DNA of 18,908 nt from Bulleidia sp. (GTDB taxonomy: Bacteria > Bacillota_I > Bacilli_A > Erysipelotrichales > Erysipelotrichaceae): NCBI GenBank assembly GCA_016293365.1, contig JAEDEK010000022.1, forward strand, positions 1 through 18,908, read 5' to 3'. Numbering within the stretch: position 1 is the first letter of the stretch; each line of letters starts with the position of its first letter. Under the pieces are notes generated by a model. It was not told the origin of the DNA, did no database searches, and worked only from the letters and a program-made list of their open reading frames with translations. Made by a program: the position numbers and the translations under genes. This document shows positions 7,010 to 14,362 of the stretch, piece after piece.

Positions 7010-7476
7010 TCAGTTCTGTCCAGGAAACCCGAATAACGCAAGTAGGAACAGACAGAAGAACATCACAGGCAGAACAACTCCTGTTCCTGTAAACCAAATA
7101 TTTTCCACACTCCAGCCGATCTGATCAATCAGCAGGATGAATACAGATATCAGTTCTGTTACGATGATGATCTGTTTTTCCTGCTGTCTGTCTTTTCTTA
7201 TCTGGTTTTCTGCTATCTCAATTGTATCAACTACAACTCCAGAGGCATCATCAATACACATATCCGTCTTTCCGCTTTTTCTGATTGCATCAGTTCAATC
7301 AGAATAATCCCCAATGCATCCACCAGGGTTTCCAATGTGTTGATATCAGGGAATCCCAGTCCTCTTTCCCATCGGCTGACTGCCTTATCCGAGACTCTGA
7401 TCTTTTCTGCAAGCTCCGACTGTGTCATCTGCCTTTCGTGTTTCCGCAATATACATCCCGCATTTTTCGCATCCAT
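7010..7476 (-). pseudogene. Frameshifted XRE-family regulator with C-terminal membrane segments
   Basis: Two overlapping frames together make one familiar protein. Frame one (7476 to 7231) starts at an ATG behind AAAAGGTG and carries a Cro/C1-type HTH (TQSELAEKIRVSDKAVSRWE, then GLGFPDINTLETLVDALGI). After ELMQSEKAERR it runs out of register and stops. Frame two (7261 to 7010) continues as DDASGVVVDTIEIAENQIRK with one or two hydrophobic segments (IIIVTELISVFILLID; VVLPVMFFCLFLLALFGF). Firmicute XRE proteins with a membrane tail read HTH-ELMQSEK-(E/D)DAS-TM continuously, so a one-base indel near 7260-7285 is the simplest explanation; an A5 run lies at 7276-7280. The HTH part alone (81 residues) may still be made. 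Frame two has only a weak GGAAAGA in front of its ATG. Confidence 0.7.
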
Positions 7477-7545
7477 AACACACCTTTTGCCATTACAGTA
7501 AACCATGGAACAGTTTTCTTCACCCGATGATTCATTTACCTAATT

Positions 7546-7575
7546 AAAAACCCGCATCTTATCATCAGATGCGGG
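7546..7575 (-). terminator. Intrinsic terminator after prs
   Basis: On the minus strand CCCGCATCT pairs with AGATGCGGG (9 bp, 7-base loop) and is followed by TTTTTAATT. It lies eight bases after the prs stop codon. Confidence 0.9.
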
Positions 7576-7582
7576 CATGTGA

Positions 7583-8545
7583 TCAGTTTTTATATGTATC
7601 GTAGACGTTGGAAACCGGTGTATGGTTTTCAATTGCTTCGATTGTATCTGCCAGCATGCTTGCGACAGATAATACCTTGACCTTTGTGGACTTAGCAGCC
7701 TTTTCAGCAGGGAATGGAATTGTATCAGAGATAACCATTTCCTTGATGACGGATTTTTCAATCTTTTCGATTGCGTCTCTGGAGAAGATACCGTGGGAGA
7801 TACCTACGTATACTTCCTTTGCTCCATGATCCTTGAGGATCTGGCAGCCTGCACATAATGTGCCTGCTGTATCACAGATATCATCAATAACGATGCAGAT
7901 CTTACCATCTACATTACCAATGACGTTCTGCGCTTCAACCATGTTTGGCTTAGGTCTTCTCTTATCGATGATAGCGATCGGTGCATCCAGAATATCAGCG
8001 AGCTTTCTTGCACGGACAACTCCACCGTGGTCTGGAGATACAACAACGACATCATCTGCAGGGAAGTTCTTATCCAGGAAGTACTTACCAATCATTGGAA
8101 CTGTTGTCAGATCATCAATCGGTACATCGAAGTAACCCTGGATCTGAGCTGCGTGCAGATCGAATGTGATGACACGGTTTGCGCCGGCTGTCTGTAACAG
8201 ATTAGCGACAAGCTTGGATGTGATCGGCTGACGTGGGGCAGCCTTTCTGTCCTGACGTGCATAACCATAATAAGGCATGATGACATTGATTTCACCAGCG
8301 CTTGCACGCTTGCATGCGTCAATGCAGATGAGCACTTCCATAATGTGTTCTGTTACTGGAGTGCATGTGGACTGAACGATGAATACAGATCTGCCTCTGA
8401 TGGATTCCTGGGGCTCAACCAGAATTTCTCCGTCTGCGAAGTGTTCAACCTTGATCTTACCAAGTGGAAGACCGAGTTTATCACAGATGGACTTTGCCAG
8501 ATCAGTACTGGACGTAAGAGCGAATACGACAGTTTCCTTAACCAT
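7583..8545 (-). CDS. prs: Ribose-phosphate pyrophosphokinase (PRPP synthetase)
   Basis: A 320-residue class I PRPP synthetase, full length. It converts ribose 5-phosphate and ATP to PRPP and AMP for purine, pyrimidine, His, Trp and NAD synthesis. Visible motifs are HFADGEILVEPQESIRG, the catalytic flexible-loop segment GYARQDRKAAPRQPITSKL, VVSPDHGGVVRARKLA, and the PRPP-binding loop CIVIDDICDTAGTLCAG (usual DTGGT here DTAGT). The ATG is preceded by a purine-rich AGGAAAGAGG. In Bacillus prs follows glmU in one operon. Here a terminator-like hairpin and a separate promoter lie between the upstream small gene and prs, so it may be transcribed on its own. Confidence 0.97.
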   Translation of the reverse strand: MVKETVVFALTSSTDLAKSICDKLGLPLGKIKVEHFADGEILVEPQESIRGRSVFIVQSTCTPVTEHIMEVLICIDACKRASAGEINVIMPYYGYARQDRKAAPRQPITSKLVANLLQTAGANRVITFDLHAAQIQGYFDVPIDDLTTVPMIGKYFLDKNFPADDVVVVSPDHGGVVRARKLADILDAPIAIIDKRRPKPNMVEAQNVIGNVDGKICIVIDDICDTAGTLCAGCQILKDHGAKEVYVGISHGIFSRDAIEKIEKSVIKEMVISDTIPFPAEKAAKSTKVKVLSVASMLADTIEAIENHTPVSNVYDTYKN

Positions 8546-8600
8546 TTTTCCTCTTTCCTTTCATGTCGGTTTTACCGCATGTTTTCAACATTGCACGTAT

Positions 8601-8628
8601 AGTTTAACGCATAAATAAAGAATTTCAA
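8601..8628 (-). promoter_or_regulatory. Probable promoter of prs
   Basis: On the minus strand TTGAAA (8628..8623) and TAAACT (8606..8601) are 16 bases apart in an AT-rich stretch, about 55 bases before the prs start. Confidence 0.45.
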
Positions 8629-8657
8629 ACCTTTATTGAAGATTTGTTAAGAAACTC

Positions 8658-8683
8658 AAAAATCCCGGTGAACACAGACCAGG
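8658..8683 (-). terminator. Probable terminator after the 46-residue gene
   Basis: On the minus strand CCTGGT pairs with ACCGGG (6 bp with one T-G pair, 8-base loop) and is followed by ATTTTTG. The stem is short, so this is a moderate call. It lies about 40 bases after the small gene's stop. Confidence 0.5.
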
Positions 8684-8723
8684 CATTTTCACATTCCGAG
8701 TACAGAAAAAAGAATTTCGTCTT

Positions 8724-8864
8724 TCATTCGTGCTCGTTGTCTTCTTCAGGTATTTCATCATCATTCAGGGCAAAGTCAAGGATTTCTTCCTGCTCCGGTT
8801 CATCCGGATCAGTCAAATGAAAAGAAGAAAATAGTCCAAGAACTGCCAAAGGATTGTTACCCAT
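8724..8864 (-). CDS. Small acidic protein (46 residues) between glmU and prs
   Basis: I start at the ATG at 8864, which sits behind GGAGGAG with suitable spacing. The longer frame to 8987 would run through a promoter and has no ribosome binding site. The protein has a short hydrophobic head (GNNPLAVLGLFSSF) and a tail in which 15 of the last 28 residues are Asp or Glu. It has no cysteines, signal peptide or full membrane span. I recognise no family. It has its own promoter and a probable terminator, so it looks like a real single-gene unit rather than a shadow. Confidence 0.55.
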   Translation of the reverse strand: MGNNPLAVLGLFSSFHLTDPDEPEQEEILDFALNDDEIPEEDNEHE

Positions 8865-8891
8865 AGATACTCCTCCGGTTCTTACACTTTC

Positions 8892-8920
8892 ATTCTCTAT
8901 CACCCTTTCAGTCAAGTCAA
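8892..8920 (-). promoter_or_regulatory. Promoter of the 46-residue gene
   Basis: On the minus strand TTGACT (8920..8915) and GAGAAT (8897..8892) are separated by 17 bases. Transcription would begin about 20 bases before the ATG at 8864, leaving just room for the GGAGGAG site. This supports the short start. Confidence 0.6.
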
Positions 8921-8970
8921 CTGATATCATCATGAAAACCGCATGAAAATGCCTTTTTATGATATAAGAC

Positions 8971-9011
8971 AATACCGCAGATAACATAGTGGATATGCTG
9001 TCTGCGGTATT
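8971..9011 (-). terminator. Long hairpin after glmU, probable terminator or processing site
   Basis: AATACCGCAGA pairs with TCTGCGGTATT (11 bp), and the stem extends inward with AGCATA/TATGTT. It begins about 20 bases after the glmU stop on the minus strand. The following bases (GTCTTATATC) are not a good T-tract, so it may act as an mRNA 3' stabiliser or a weak terminator closing the mnmE-to-glmU operon. Confidence 0.5.
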
Positions 9012-9032
9012 TCATTTCTGTATGTCTGATGA

Positions 9033-9980
9033 TTACTTCATCACTGTGTATGGATCAACAGTTGTATTGTCTTCGATACTGACATCTCTGCCATAAAAAC
9101 CAGGAAGCAGTGTTACATGATTACCGATCCGGCTGTGACCGAAAATATGTGCGCCTGGATAAATAACAACATCATGACCAAATGTAACAAATGGACCAAT
9201 CCATGTATTTTTCGGATCGTGAATGGTTACACCTTCCTTCATCCAGTGATGATTGATACGATCAGACAGATATCTTTCAGAGATGGACTGTTCTACGCAG
9301 TCATTCATACCTGCAGCTTCCTGCCAGTCATCGCATGTTACCGCGATTACCTTCTTTCCCATATTCTGAATGATTTCAACAAGATCTGTAATATAGTATT
9401 CGTGATTTGCATTATCATTCTTCAACTGCTTCAGACCAGCAAACAGTGTCTGATTATCAAAGGCATAGATGCCTGCATTGACTTCTCTTACCTGTCTTTC
9501 CTGCTCGTTGGCATCCTTGAATTCAACAATCTTTTCTACTGTACCATCTTCTCTGCGGATAACTCTGCCATAGGCACCATTGTCTGCAGGTACAGCCGTC
9601 AGCACTGCCATCTGTGCATTTTCTTTTTCCAGCTGTTCATAAAGAGCGCGGTATGTTTCTACTGTAACGGTTGGACAGTCACCATTGGCGACAACTGTAA
9701 TACCTTCTTCCTTTTCCAGCTGATGTGCCTGCATGACCGCATGACCTGTACCAAGCTGTGGTTCCTGTACAGCAAATTCACACTGACCAGCCATTACTTC
9801 CTGAACAAGGTCGTAACGGTAGCCTGTGATCGTAACAATTCTCTGTGCTCCTGCTTCCTTTAATGTCGCAATGGAGTGAGCCAGCAGTGGTTCACCCAGT
9901 AGTTCATGCAGAACCTTCGGCAGATCGGACTTCATTCTTGTTCCTTTACCGCCACCCATGACAATCGCATTTCTGTTCAT
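9033..9980 (-). CDS. glmU: GlmU-type UDP-GlcNAc pyrophosphorylase lacking most of the acetyltransferase domain
   Basis: 315 residues, against about 450-460 for full GlmU. Residues 1-230 are the uridylyltransferase: GGGKGTRMKSDLPKVLH (9-25, first Ala of the usual AAGKGTRM replaced by Gly), QLGTGHAV (75-82), NGDCP (99-103), NGAYGRVIR (134-142) and VREVNAGIYAF (164-174). Residues about 250-315 (GVTIHDPKNTWIGPFVTFGH onwards) are only the first coils of the left-handed beta helix. The frame then stops cleanly, a hairpin follows, and no remnant of the rest is visible. The coils with the acetyl-CoA site and the catalytic His and Lys of GlmU are absent. It should make UDP-GlcNAc from GlcNAc-1-phosphate and UTP but not acetylate GlcN-1-phosphate. 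It follows ispE by 16 bases, with an AGGAAGAAGG ribosome binding site. Confidence 0.88.
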   Translation of the reverse strand: MNRNAIVMGGGKGTRMKSDLPKVLHELLGEPLLAHSIATLKEAGAQRIVTITGYRYDLVQEVMAGQCEFAVQEPQLGTGHAVMQAHQLEKEEGITVVANGDCPTVTVETYRALYEQLEKENAQMAVLTAVPADNGAYGRVIRREDGTVEKIVEFKDANEQERQVREVNAGIYAFDNQTLFAGLKQLKNDNANHEYYITDLVEIIQNMGKKVIAVTCDDWQEAAGMNDCVEQSISERYLSDRINHHWMKEGVTIHDPKNTWIGPFVTFGHDVVIYPGAHIFGHSRIGNHVTLLPGFYGRDVSIEDNTTVDPYTVMK

Positions 9981-9996
9981 CTTAAATTCCTTCTTC

Positions 9997-10836
9997 CTAT
10001 ACCAGTATATTTGTATGTCTGACGAAATATCTTTGCTTTTTCAGCTTTTCCATTGTTTTTTCAACAAGTTCCTTATCTTTTGTGATACCAAATACAGTTG
10101 AACCGGAGCCTGACATCAGTACACCGTCAAATCCTGCTTCCTTCAATTCCTTTTTTGCATCGTTGATCTGTGAAACCAGTCTGACCGCAGGAGTTTCAAG
10201 GCTGTTTCCAAGGGAATCAATGATACCCTGATAATCATTGCGGATCAGAGATTCTCTCATCTTCAGACAGTCCGGATGATCTGCTTCCATGGAATCCACA
10301 AGGCGGAAACATTCCTTTGTGGATACGCCTTTTCGAGGTTTGACGAGCAGCAGTTCAAAATCAGGATGACAGTCAAATTCCTGTATTTTATCACCTGTTC
10401 CTTCTACAAGAGCAGGCTTGTTGATCAGGCAGAACGGAACATCGGAACCGACTTCTCTTCCCACTTCAATCATTTCATCTCTGCTCATATTCAGTCGCAG
10501 CATCCTGTTGATCATGCGGATTGCAGATGCAGCATCCGCACTGCCACCCCCTAGACCGGCTCTTGTTGGAATATGTTTCTGCAGAGTACATCTGAAATTC
10601 ATATCAAAGCCGTATCTTTTCTGCATGACATGAATGGCCTTGACAATCGTATTATGGTCATCTGCAGGCAGATATGACCTGTTCGAGATCATTTCCATTT
10701 CCTGAGCAGGCTGCAGTTCCAGCACATCATAGAAATTGATCGGAACCATGATCATCTTCAGCTCATGATATCCATCCTCTCTTGCCCCGGCAACATCCAG
10801 GCAGAGATTGATTTTTGCGTATGCTCTATCTTTCAT
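9997..10836 (-). CDS. ispE: 4-diphosphocytidyl-2-C-methyl-D-erythritol kinase
   Basis: A 279-residue GHMP kinase that phosphorylates CDP-methylerythritol in the MEP isoprenoid pathway. Visible hallmarks are AYAKINLCLDV (5-15), the GHMP ATP loop PTRAGLGGGSADAAS (90-104), the VGSDVPFCL segment (129-137) with the catalytic Asp, and LMSGSGSTVFGI near the C-terminus. Length is normal. Its ATG overlaps the stop of ksgA by four bases (ATGA), and glmU follows after 16 bases, so it belongs to the same operon. The window shows only this MEP step. Confidence 0.96.
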   Translation of the reverse strand: MKDRAYAKINLCLDVAGAREDGYHELKMIMVPINFYDVLELQPAQEMEMISNRSYLPADDHNTIVKAIHVMQKRYGFDMNFRCTLQKHIPTRAGLGGGSADAASAIRMINRMLRLNMSRDEMIEVGREVGSDVPFCLINKPALVEGTGDKIQEFDCHPDFELLLVKPRKGVSTKECFRLVDSMEADHPDCLKMRESLIRNDYQGIIDSLGNSLETPAVRLVSQINDAKKELKEAGFDGVLMSGSGSTVFGITKDKELVEKTMEKLKKQRYFVRHTNILV

Positions 10837-11681
10837 CGTAATACCTCATACAGATCTCTGATCTGCTTTACATCCAGTTCCTGTGCCCGGCATCCTTCCG
10901 GAATACCTGCCTGTTCCAGTATCTGTTTTGCTTTATCTGCATCTTTCAGATATTCTCTCAGGTTATTATAAATCGTCTTTCTTCTCTGTTTGAATAATGC
11001 ATGAATCAGATTGAAGAAATCATCCAGATCAATGGTAAGGTCTGCATCCTGCTTCCTTTCAAACTGAATGATGACGGAGTCAACCTTCGGAGAAGGATTG
11101 AAACTCCTTCCCGGCACGGTAAACAGTTTTCTGATGTTATAAAGATACTGCCCCTGTACAGATAAAGCGCCGTAATCCGGATCATTCGGTCTGGCCGCAA
11201 AGCGGTTACCGACTTCTTTCTGTACCATGACGGTAATATATGGAATATCATTGCCAAGGGAGAAGATTCGAAACAGAACCGGTGTTGTAATGTAATATGG
11301 CAGGTTGGCACACACCGTTACCTGACCGTATTCTTCCTTCAGCCTTTTTACCTGATCCGCCACATCACATTCCAGAAAATCCTGCAGGATGATCTCCACA
11401 TTATCATAAGGAGCCAATGTATCCTGTAATACAGGAATCAGACCTGCATCGATTTCATACGCTATGACATGCTGTGCATTTTTCGCCAATGCCTCTGTCA
11501 GAGATCCAATTCCAGGCCCAATCTCAATCACAGCCCCCTCGGGATGAGACATTTCTGCACATCTTGTAACGATGACCGGATCAACAAGGAAGTTCTGTCC
11601 GAATCCCTTTTTTGCCCGTAAACCATAGCGGTCCAGTATTTCCTTTGTCCTTGATGGCACCGCAATCATTCTTGTTTCCAT
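10833..11681 (-). CDS. rsmA: 16S rRNA (adenine1518/1519-N6)-dimethyltransferase
   Basis: A 282-residue RsmA/KsgA methyltransferase. It dimethylates the two adenines of the 3'-terminal 16S rRNA helix late in 30S assembly. Visible motifs are KKGFGQNFLVDP (24-35), the SAM loop VIEIGPGIGSLTEAL (51-65) and the catalytic NLPYYITTPVLF (126-137). Length is normal. The ATG at 11681 has GGGAGG about ten bases upstream and overlaps the end of rnmV by 16 bases. A second in-frame ATG at 11669 overlaps the rnmV stop as ATGA and is an alternative start, but it lies too far from the ribosome binding site. Confidence 0.96.
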   Translation of the reverse strand: METRMIAVPSRTKEILDRYGLRAKKGFGQNFLVDPVIVTRCAEMSHPEGAVIEIGPGIGSLTEALAKNAQHVIAYEIDAGLIPVLQDTLAPYDNVEIILQDFLECDVADQVKRLKEEYGQVTVCANLPYYITTPVLFRIFSLGNDIPYITVMVQKEVGNRFAARPNDPDYGALSVQGQYLYNIRKLFTVPGRSFNPSPKVDSVIIQFERKQDADLTIDLDDFFNLIHALFKQRRKTIYNNLREYLKDADKAKQILEQAGIPEGCRAQELDVKQIRDLYEVLR

Positions 11682-12214
11682 TTATTCAGTGCCTCCCTGA
11701 CACTCTCTGCAGTAATCTGCATTCCATTCAGACGTCTGCGCATTGTTTTTGCATTGCCCATACCAATATGAAAATATGAGCCGATATATTCTCTTGCCTT
11801 CTGACTGTTATCACCGGTTAGACCAAGCTGTGTCATATCTGCAACAGTGATGGTTTCCATCTGTCCTTCCACAAAACAGGCACAGTTTTCGATTGCTTCG
11901 ACCAGTGTATCCTTACCGGCATGTTCCACTCCAACTTTTTTTGTTGTATGGGCATTCTTTTTTGACACAAAGGCATGTTTACATCCCGGCACAGCCTGAC
12001 TGATTGCACATCGTATCCTGTTACCAGGTGAATCCGGATCTGTCAGAATAATGACACCACGGCTTTTCTGTGCTGCGGCAATCTGATCCATGACTTTTCG
12101 GCCAAGGTGCGTCCCATTTGTTTCAATGGTATCGCAGTCAAAATATTTTTTCAGTTTTTCCGTGTCGTGTTTTCCTTCAACAACGATCACTTCCTGTATT
12201 CTTCTTTTTTCCAT
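11666..12214 (-). CDS. rnmV: Ribonuclease M5 (5S rRNA maturase)
   Basis: A 182-residue Toprim-domain nuclease that trims both ends of 5S rRNA precursor, with ribosomal protein L18, in low-GC Gram-positives. The Toprim core is clear: VVEGKHDTEKLKKYF with the catalytic Glu at residue 13, and IILTDPDSPGNRIR with the metal-binding Asp pair at 59-61. The C-terminal half (HIGMGNAKTMRRRLNGMQIT) matches the family. The ATG directly abuts the tatD stop (TAAATG), and the 3' end overlaps rsmA. The tatD-rnmV-rsmA order is typical of Firmicutes. Confidence 0.95.
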   Translation of the reverse strand: MEKRRIQEVIVVEGKHDTEKLKKYFDCDTIETNGTHLGRKVMDQIAAAQKSRGVIILTDPDSPGNRIRCAISQAVPGCKHAFVSKKNAHTTKKVGVEHAGKDTLVEAIENCACFVEGQMETITVADMTQLGLTGDNSQKAREYIGSYFHIGMGNAKTMRRRLNGMQITAESVREALNKWKQE

Positions 12215-12988
12215 TTATTCGTTATTCAGATATCTGTGGAAATTGTCAATGACAGTCTGTGCCATATGTTCTTCGCTGACACCTCTGACATCCGCCATCT
12301 TTTTCAGAATATATGGAATGAAGCATGGTTCATTCCTTTTCCCACGGAATGGTACAGGTGTCATATACGGGCAGTCGGTTTCCGTCAGCAGATATTTTTC
12401 ATCCACACTTTCCGCTACCTCAACTGAATGCCTTGCATTTTTGAATGTCAGCGCACCGCCTAAGGCAATGTAGTATCCAAGTTTTGTAAACTCCTTTGCC
12501 ATTTCCTTTGTACCGGAAAAACAGTGAAGTAAACCGGTACAGCGGTGTTCCTTCATGATATCAAAGGTATCCTGAATGGCATCCCTGCTGTGAACGGCAA
12601 TCGGTTTGTTGAGTTTTTTTGCCAGTTCAATCTGACGGATAAACCATTCTCTCTGTAAAGCCCGTTTATCCTCGTCTTTTACCCAGTAATAATCCAGTCC
12701 AATTTCACCGATGACACTGATACCGGGATCTTCCGCAAGTTTCTGAAACTGCTGCCAGTATTCTTCCGTGATATCACAGACATCTTCCGGGAAGATTCCC
12801 ATGGCAACTCTGAATCTTTTCGGATCGGTTTTCGCAAATGCCAGTGCACGCCTGGTTTCTTCCAGTTTCAGAGTGATGATCATGATCTCATCGATACGTG
12901 CATCTCTGCATCTCTGTAACATGGATTCAAAATCCCCGTTGTATTCTTCCCCCATGATATGGGCATGTGTATCAATATACGTTATCAT
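12215..12988 (-). CDS. tatD: TatD-family metal-dependent deoxyribonuclease
   Basis: A 257-residue TIM-barrel hydrolase. Metal ligands are in place: DTHAH (6-10), GEIGLDYYW with Glu95, AVHSRDA with His133, LLHCFSG with His155 and TETDCPY with Asp205. Characterised TatD proteins are 3'-5' exonucleases acting on DNA, with roles in repair. Length is normal. It starts two bases after the mnmE stop and runs straight into rnmV without a gap, so it is in the middle of an operon. Confidence 0.94.
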   Translation of the reverse strand: MITYIDTHAHIMGEEYNGDFESMLQRCRDARIDEIMIITLKLEETRRALAFAKTDPKRFRVAMGIFPEDVCDITEEYWQQFQKLAEDPGISVIGEIGLDYYWVKDEDKRALQREWFIRQIELAKKLNKPIAVHSRDAIQDTFDIMKEHRCTGLLHCFSGTKEMAKEFTKLGYYIALGGALTFKNARHSVEVAESVDEKYLLTETDCPYMTPVPFRGKRNEPCFIPYILKKMADVRGVSEEHMAQTVIDNFHRYLNNE

Positions 12989-12990
12989 TC

Positions 12991-14322
12991 CTATTTACCA
13001 AGACAGAAACGGCTGAATATTTCATCCAGCAGATCCTCTCTGCCAACCTCTCCTGTAATTTCCTTTAATGCTCTCCAGCTTTTCTCAAGATCAATGGTAA
13101 CAAGATCCAGTTCCATACCAGCCTGCAGTGATGCCAGTGCATCCTTCATGGATGTTTCTGCCTGCATTGCCAGTCCAATCTGTCTTTCATTGTTAAGGGT
13201 ATCCATACCGGAAGCAATCAGTTCCTTTTCATACATTGCCTTAATGGCATCTGTTAATGGAGAGATATCCCCGTTCAATGCACTGATGGAAAGAGCTCCA
13301 TCAATCTGCTTCTGATCGTTTTTGTTGTAGACAACAATACGGGTTCTGCCTTCTGTCATTTCCAGAAGTGTCTGATCTTCTTCATTCATTTCTCTTGTTG
13401 CATCCAGAACGAGAATTACAAGCTGTGCTTTTTCAAGAGCTTTGAGGGAACGGTCAATACCCATCTGTTCAATGACATCGTCCGAGTGATGAATCCCTGC
13501 TGTATCAATCAGATTGAGTGTTATTCCATCCAGACGTACTGTACCTTCCACAATATCTCTTGTTGTACCTTCAATGTCGGTCACGATTGCCTTGTCTTCT
13601 TCCAGAAGAGCATTCAGAAGAGATGATTTACCGACATTTGGTCTTCCCAGAATAACAGTATCAATACCGTCTTTTACCATAGCAGAGGCCTGTGCTTTTT
13701 CAATGACTGCATGAATGCCGTCAAGCCATTTCGTACACATTGGAATGATCTCATCTTCTGTCATCTGATGCACATCATCATATTCAGGGTAGTCAATATT
13801 GACTTCAATATTGGAAATGATCTGCGTCAGATCTTCCAATAATGGTGCCAGTATGGCAGATACAGATCCTTTCAGAGAGTGCATCGCACTTTTTGCGGCA
13901 TTGCTGTCTTTTGCGTTGATCAGATCATTGACACCTTCCGCCTGGCTCAGATCCATCTTTCCATTCAGATAGGCACGCTGCGTGAATTCTCCTCGTCTTG
14001 CCATACGGGCTCCCTGCCCCATAACAAGGGAAAGAATCCGATGTGTGATGTAGACACCACCATGACAGCCAAGCTCGATGACATCTTCTCCTGTATAGGA
14101 TTTCGGTGCTCTGAACACAGATACGAGTACATCATCTACCGGTTCTCCATGGTCTTTGATCGTTCCATATACAATGGAATACCCTTTTACCGCAGAAAGA
14201 TCCTTTCCGATCAGACGTTCTGCAATTCCAATTGCCTCATCACCGGATATCCGGATCAGAGATACTGCGCCCATGACATCGGCAGTCGCTATTGCACAGA
14301 TCGTATCATTCAGCATAAACAT
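12991..14322 (-). CDS. mnmE: tRNA uridine-5-carboxymethylaminomethyl(34) synthesis GTPase
   Basis: A 443-residue MnmE, which together with MnmG modifies the wobble uridine of certain tRNAs. The N-terminal folate-binding domain starts NDTICAIATA. The G domain has GRPNVGKSS (about 226-234), IEGTTRD (250-256), DTAGIH (273-278) and NKND (333-336). The C-terminus FCLGK carries the family's essential C-terminal Cys motif (FC(I/L)GK). ATGs at 14322 and 14316 lie four and ten bases after AGGAG; I take 14322. An extended -10-like TGGTAAACT (14347..14339) stands just upstream, so this may be the head of the mnmE-to-glmU operon, 40 bases after ppaC. In many Firmicutes mnmE sits with mnmG; here it takes the position upstream of tatD. 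Confidence 0.95.
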   Translation of the reverse strand: MFMLNDTICAIATADVMGAVSLIRISGDEAIGIAERLIGKDLSAVKGYSIVYGTIKDHGEPVDDVLVSVFRAPKSYTGEDVIELGCHGGVYITHRILSLVMGQGARMARRGEFTQRAYLNGKMDLSQAEGVNDLINAKDSNAAKSAMHSLKGSVSAILAPLLEDLTQIISNIEVNIDYPEYDDVHQMTEDEIIPMCTKWLDGIHAVIEKAQASAMVKDGIDTVILGRPNVGKSSLLNALLEEDKAIVTDIEGTTRDIVEGTVRLDGITLNLIDTAGIHHSDDVIEQMGIDRSLKALEKAQLVILVLDATREMNEEDQTLLEMTEGRTRIVVYNKNDQKQIDGALSISALNGDISPLTDAIKAMYEKELIASGMDTLNNERQIGLAMQAETSMKDALASLQAGMELDLVTIDLEKSWRALKEITGEVGREDLLDEIFSRFCLGK

Positions 14323-14362
14323 CACACTCCTGTCATACAGTTTACCACAGGAAACATAAGCT

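Noticed and set aside
7231..7285. Programmed -1 frameshift in the XRE gene
   Set aside because: The A5 run does not form a canonical slippery heptamer in the right register and no stimulatory structure was evident, so a plain indel is simpler.
8556..8580. PurR-box-like AAAACCGAC before prs
   Set aside because: Only half of the PurBox is matched and no second box is present at the expected spacing.
8865..8987. N-terminal extension of the small gene before prs (87-residue version)
   Set aside because: The extension overlaps the promoter at 8892-8920 and lacks a ribosome binding site; the internal ATG has a strong one.
9117..9863. Long plus-strand frame of 248 codons opposite glmU
   Set aside because: It is antisense to strongly recognisable GlmU motifs, has no ribosome binding site and encodes a Cys/Ile/Phe-rich sequence typical of a shadow frame.
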